This document shows positions 60,322 through 64,000 of a DNA stretch of 64,000 nt, one piece after another. Source of the stretch: Quillaja saponaria. Taxonomy: Eukaryota; Streptophyta; Magnoliopsida; Fabales; Quillajaceae. Below the pieces are notes generated by a model. That model worked only from the letters and a program-made list of their open reading frames with translations, did no database searches and was not told the DNA's origin. Positions within the stretch are counted from its first letter, which is position 1; each line of letters begins with the position of its first letter. The stretch lies in assembly GCA_029379385.1 (NCBI GenBank), contig CM055613.1:13286001-13350000 (forward strand), read 5' to 3'. A program made the translations under genes and the position numbers.

Positions 60322-60715
60322 TCACATTTTTCTTAAAACATTGATGTCTTTCCACCGAGATTCCATGTAATAGGAGTCGCCAATTTGAGCATAAACACCA
60401 CACTTCAAGGCATGAGATGTACCTCCACGACCATCTGCCTCTATTTTGATCTACTTACGTGGATGGCAATCTCGGTACGAGGTTTGGTTTGGCTGGTGGG
60501 AGTATGAGGTTTGTCTATGGACTAAAATCAATGAAACTGTAACGCTGATCCTCGGGTACATCATGAGGCTTCTGAATATTGAAGTTTGATCGGTTTAAGG
60601 GGAGGGAGACAAATCCTTCTGTAAGATTAACAGATGTGCCTGCCAGGACTTGGCTCAGAATGAATTGGAATAAGCAGAGCATGTACAGGACAGTTGAATG
60701 ACTGAGCTTGAACAT
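60322..60715 (-). pseudogene. Citrate-binding-protein-like (alginate lyase 2 fold) pseudogene
   Basis: Starts with a signal-peptide-like MFKLSHSTVLYMLCLFQFIL, then GFVSLPLNRSNFNIQKPHDV and PEDQRYSF, which match the N-terminus of plant citrate-binding/alginate-lyase-like proteins. The frame then breaks near 60525. In another frame IDKPHTPTSQTKPRTEIAI follows, and after a further gap the C-terminal part DGRGGTSHALKCGVYAQIG and DSYYMESRWKDI up to a stop at 60322. The central ~100 residues of the fold are absent. Clearly a dead, internally deleted copy. Family recognised by motif, not by a search. Confidence 0.75.
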
Positions 60716-61576
60716 TGTTTCTTTAGCAACTTGGCCAATTCTCCGAGGGCTGTGATTGCTCTGATATTCATTTATAGTAAAATCCATTGAAATGATTCGT
60801 TTGACAAACGCATCTTTACATGTGCACTGAGTATTCTCATAGAAGCTCCCGTGCACTCCCCTAAAAGGTGTCTCAATGTCTTTGTCCCACTGTAGTTGTT
60901 AATTGTTTCCTTAAATCAATGAGCATTCCATCCAACTGGAATGCAGACAAGAAATGAAACATGAAAAAACTCTTGTTTTTCCCCTTATAGTCACGGGTGT
61001 AGAGCATGGTAAGTTAGAGAATGCATTAATGATATTTAGGTTGTACATTATAATAACCTTAAAATAGTTAAATTTAGTAACATTCAAATGAAGAACTGAA
61101 TTTAATTGCAACAGCTATTTGTGAGATTCATTCAACTCATAGAAGCCTAATAGTATGAGACGGACAAGGAAATAGAAGAAAATTGCTTCTTTCAAACGCA
61201 TCATCCAGAAAACAAACAATGATGCTTCCTTTCCATAAATTACCACATCATAGAATAAATTATCCAACCGGCCTGAATTCAAGAACGTAAGCGTCAAAAC
61301 TTTAGGCAGCTAATACTTTGACAAGGTGTTCCCACATCGATCACAAAACCGGTATCTGACAAAGATTTGGCAAGCCTATCTTTTCCCTGTCAAATGTTTA
61401 GTATAAAGAGTCTAATGGTTCATGCCAGCTAAATTAATTTTTATGTAAAAGTAAACCCAGATGACTGATTTCTCTGGTTTTACTTGAAGTTTTATACTCC
61501 ATCAACAAACCATTAATACTGCGAAAAGAAGGAGAGGGAAAATAACCACTTATTGAGGAAATTGGAAGGGGGAAAG
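60716..61576. other. Intergenic between the citrate-binding-like pseudogene and the copia element
   Basis: Mixed-composition spacer with no recognisable gene. Short frames here lack any family signature. Confidence 0.45.
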
Positions 61577-61987
61577 TGTTAAATATCTAATAACGCAGAG
61601 ATAATAATAATAGATAAAGAAAGTAAAGATACTGTAAAAAGATACTTATTTACGTGGTTTCACCCATATAGGCTACGTCCAAAGCAAGTACTAGCCAGCG
61701 ATAACTGTTTTGAAGAATATCACAATCACTCAAGCACACACTCACAGGATTTGATCTCACTCTTTTTCAGAGATTCAATCCTACTCACAAGAGTGTTTTC
61801 TCACAAGGATTTTCTCGATATGTTTTCCTCTCATATAAGGATATATATATATATATAGTAACATTAGAAAAAACCTAATTCTAAGTCTGTTACTATTGTG
61901 TCTTTTCATGATTTCTTAGTGTTTACTTGATTTCTTCTTCTTCATCAAATTGATTAGAAAAAACCTGATTTCTTCTTCTTCATCACA
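61577..61987 (-). repeat. Probable 3' LTR of the copia element
   Basis: Contains a (TA)n stretch at 61848-61857 and internal short direct repeats (ATTAGAAAAAACCT, GATTTCTTCTTCTTCATCA, TTAGTGTTTACTTG). Located directly downstream of the RNase H remnant in the element's sense direction. The partner LTR is not in the window, so the ends are estimates. Confidence 0.4.
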
Positions 61988-62832
61988 CTAGTCACCGTTT
62001 GACTTAGTGTTTACTTGTGTTCTTCAACTATGCTCTAAGATTTATTAAAGTTGAGCACAAGCTCAACTTCTCTATTTCCAATACCTTTGTCAACATATTT
62101 GTAAGATTCTAGCTGCCTTCAATTTTATCAAGCTTCAGTTGTCCATCCTCCAACAATGATCTTATGAAGATATATCTCAACTGAATATGCTTCGTTTTTG
62201 AATGGAATACTGGGTTCTTTGCCAAGTGAATTGTACTTTGGCTATCACACTAAAATGTATTGTCTCTCTGACCTCTACCTAATACCTCCATGAACTGCTG
62301 AGGCCAAATCATCTCTTTACTTGCTTCAATCACAGCAACATACTCTGCCTTCGCAGATGAAAATGCCACATCGTTCTTTAGCTGTGAAATCCAGCTTACA
62401 ACTGTCTCACCTATAGTAGAAGCATATCCTGTTGTGCTTCTTCTACCATTCTCGACATATGATGGTTCGCATCAACATAACCCTGTATATAAGAATTCTT
62501 TCCACCAAAACATAAGCAATACCTTGATGTTCCTCTTAAGTACCTGAGTATCCATTATACTGCCTTCCAATGTTCTTTTGCTGGATTCTGCATGTATCTG
62601 CTTACAATTCCCACTGCATGTGCAATATTCGGTCTTTTACTAACCATTGTATACATCAAACTTCCTATAGTGCTTGCATATGGCACCCGTGACATATACT
62701 TCTTCTCTTTTTTTGTTGAAGGCATGACACTAAGGATAATTTGAAATGACTTGCTAGTGGTGTAGCAACATGTCTTTCTTTTTTCATGTGAAATCTCTTC
62801 AGCACCTTTTTGACATACCTTTCCTGTGATAA

Positions 62833-63267
62833 CTAGACTTTTTTCTTTTCCCTGTCTCTCTTTATTGCCTTTCCAAGGATTTGTTGGGCCTCGCCTAAGT
62901 CTTTCATATCAAATAACAGTAAATAAATACAATGGTCACATTGACTTCGCACATATTTTGCATCCTGCATGAATCTATTGAATTTCAAATACCATTGTCT
63001 AGGAGCTTGTTTAAGGCCATACAAGCTCTTTTTTAGTTTACAAACCAGATTCTCCTTATCGTTTACCTCATACCCTTCAAGTTGATGCATATGGATATCT
63101 TCATTTAATTCATCATGTAGGAATGCAGTCTTCACATTTGACTGCTTAAGATGTAGATTTTTTATAGCCATTGAACTCAGTAATATCCGGATCGAGGTCT
63201 TATTCACTACAGGAGAAAAAGTTTCTTGAAAATCGATCCATTTCTTATGAGCAAACCTTTTTACCAC
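62833..63267 (-). pseudogene. Copia reverse transcriptase fragment
   Basis: 144-residue frame with the copia RT landmarks FQETFSPVVNKTSIRILLS, VKTAFLHDELNEDIHMHQ, CKLKKSLYGLKQAPRQWY and DMKDLGEAQQILG. The conserved stretch between YLLL and DMKDLGEA, which normally includes the YVDD catalytic motif, is missing. Confidence 0.88.
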
Positions 63268-63536
63268 TAGTCTTGCCTTGTATCTTTTGAACCATCAACC
63301 TCATTTTTCACTTTGTAAACTCATTTATTGTGTAACGATTTCTTATCAGTTGGAAGCTTCACCAAGTCCCATGTCTTGTTCTTAGCTAACAAGTTCATCT
63401 CCTCTTCCATAGCTTGCTCCCACTTCACACTGGACTTATCCTGCAAAGCTTTTTCAAAACTTTCAAGTTCACTAGCATCCATATAAAACACAAAATTCAA
63501 ATCAGGTGAATATCTATCTGGGGCTCTGATTTGCCT

Positions 63537-64000
63537 CTAGGATCTTCTTAATATAGAAGTAATCGGTTCCTGCTCTGAATTAACACCATCATTATTGTTT
63601 GACATATCAATCTCAGTATCAATATATGGTTCTTCAAGCATTCTCACACTTGGTTCAACTTTACCAACTATGTCTTCAATAGTTACAAAACTCCCTCTTA
63701 TCTTCTTCAACCTTTTGCTTTCTATCCTTATACATACATCCTTCATTAAATACCACAACCTTGTTGCAAATGACTCTGTTTCACTCATAATTCCATAAGC
63801 GATAACCATACTCGTTTTTGCCATATCCAATGAAGGCACATTTGATAGCTTTAGGATCTAACTTTTCTTGTTCTCACTATCAACATGTACATAAGAAATA
63901 CATCCAAATATTTTAAGCAAAGAGTAGTTTACCTCCTTTCTTGTCCAAGCTTCCTCAGGGATCCTTCCATCTAAGGCACTAAATAGACTTTATTGAACAA
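63537..64000 (-). pseudogene. Copia integrase C-terminal fragment
   Basis: Frames with PEEAWTRKEVNYSLLKIFGC-type sequence (about 63960-63890) followed by a MPSLDMAKTSMVIAYGIMSE frame at 63839-63537, as in the integrase-to-RT linker of copia elements. Frame changes near 63840 show decay. Confidence 0.7.

Larger units (their letters stand above)
61577..64000 (-). mobile_element. Degenerate Ty1/copia retrotransposon, 5' part beyond the right edge
   Basis: Minus-strand pol remnants in the copia order integrase, reverse transcriptase, RNase H when read leftwards: integrase end at 64000-63540, reverse transcriptase at 63267-62833, RNase H region at about 62560-62080. A probable 3' LTR lies at about 61577-61987, beginning TGTTAAATAT and ending CTTCATCACA. 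Multiple frameshifts and stops show it is inactive. The gag and 5' LTR, if present, are outside the window. Confidence 0.85.

Overview
The window is nuclear DNA of a flowering plant, most likely a eudicot. It is AT-rich, its genes carry many GT-AG introns, it contains two nuclear tRNA genes, and it holds plant-only families (a cellulose synthase, a COV-type membrane protein, an EC1-type egg-cell peptide) among MITEs, a CACTA element and copia/other LTR retroelements. The species cannot be named from the sequence. There is no bacterial-style operon, CRISPR array or phage.

Layout from left to right. 1-4327 (minus): ribonucleotide reductase large subunit, its 3' end lying beyond the left edge. 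4328-6289: a divergent promoter region with E2F-like sites on the reductase side and a G-box on the other. 6290-13251 (plus): COV/LCV-type DUF502 membrane protein with two MITEs in introns. 13252-21300: repeat-rich, with a three-copy ~230-bp tandem repeat and a degenerate minus-strand LTR element carrying a nested CACTA transposon. 23041-28520 (plus): O-fucosyltransferase-family protein. 29968-35329 (plus): RBM39/CAPER-like splicing factor. 36507-39276 (plus): Alba-domain protein with an RGG tail. 40943-47469 (minus): CESA6-clade cellulose synthase. 47470-51876: leader, promoter and empty AT-rich DNA. 51877-51948 (minus): tRNA-His(GTG). 52665-56918 (minus): decayed WDR83/MORG1-like WD40 pseudogene whose 5' end is tandemly duplicated. 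57850-58239 (plus): intronless EC1-like gene. 58743-58815 (plus): tRNA-Ile(AAT) with a one-base T-arm deletion. 60322-60715 (minus): citrate-binding-protein-like pseudogene. 61577-64000 (minus): degenerate Ty1/copia element running off the right edge.

The genes are ordinary unlinked plant loci with no shared pathway. Several serve growing cells: dNTP supply, splicing, RNA binding and cell-wall synthesis. Three of them carry telo-box motifs near their 5' ends.

The strongest pattern is technical or evolutionary. Four of the six multi-exon genes each contain exactly one extra base in a conserved exon (about positions 155, 8870, 23057 and 44365), while every splice phase in those genes otherwise fits an intact protein. 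The most economical reading is consensus error in the assembly, although real null alleles are possible. I found no convincing previously undescribed biological system. The most biologically interesting items are the duplicated pseudogene 5' end, the nested CACTA element and the E2F-type sites upstream of the reductase.
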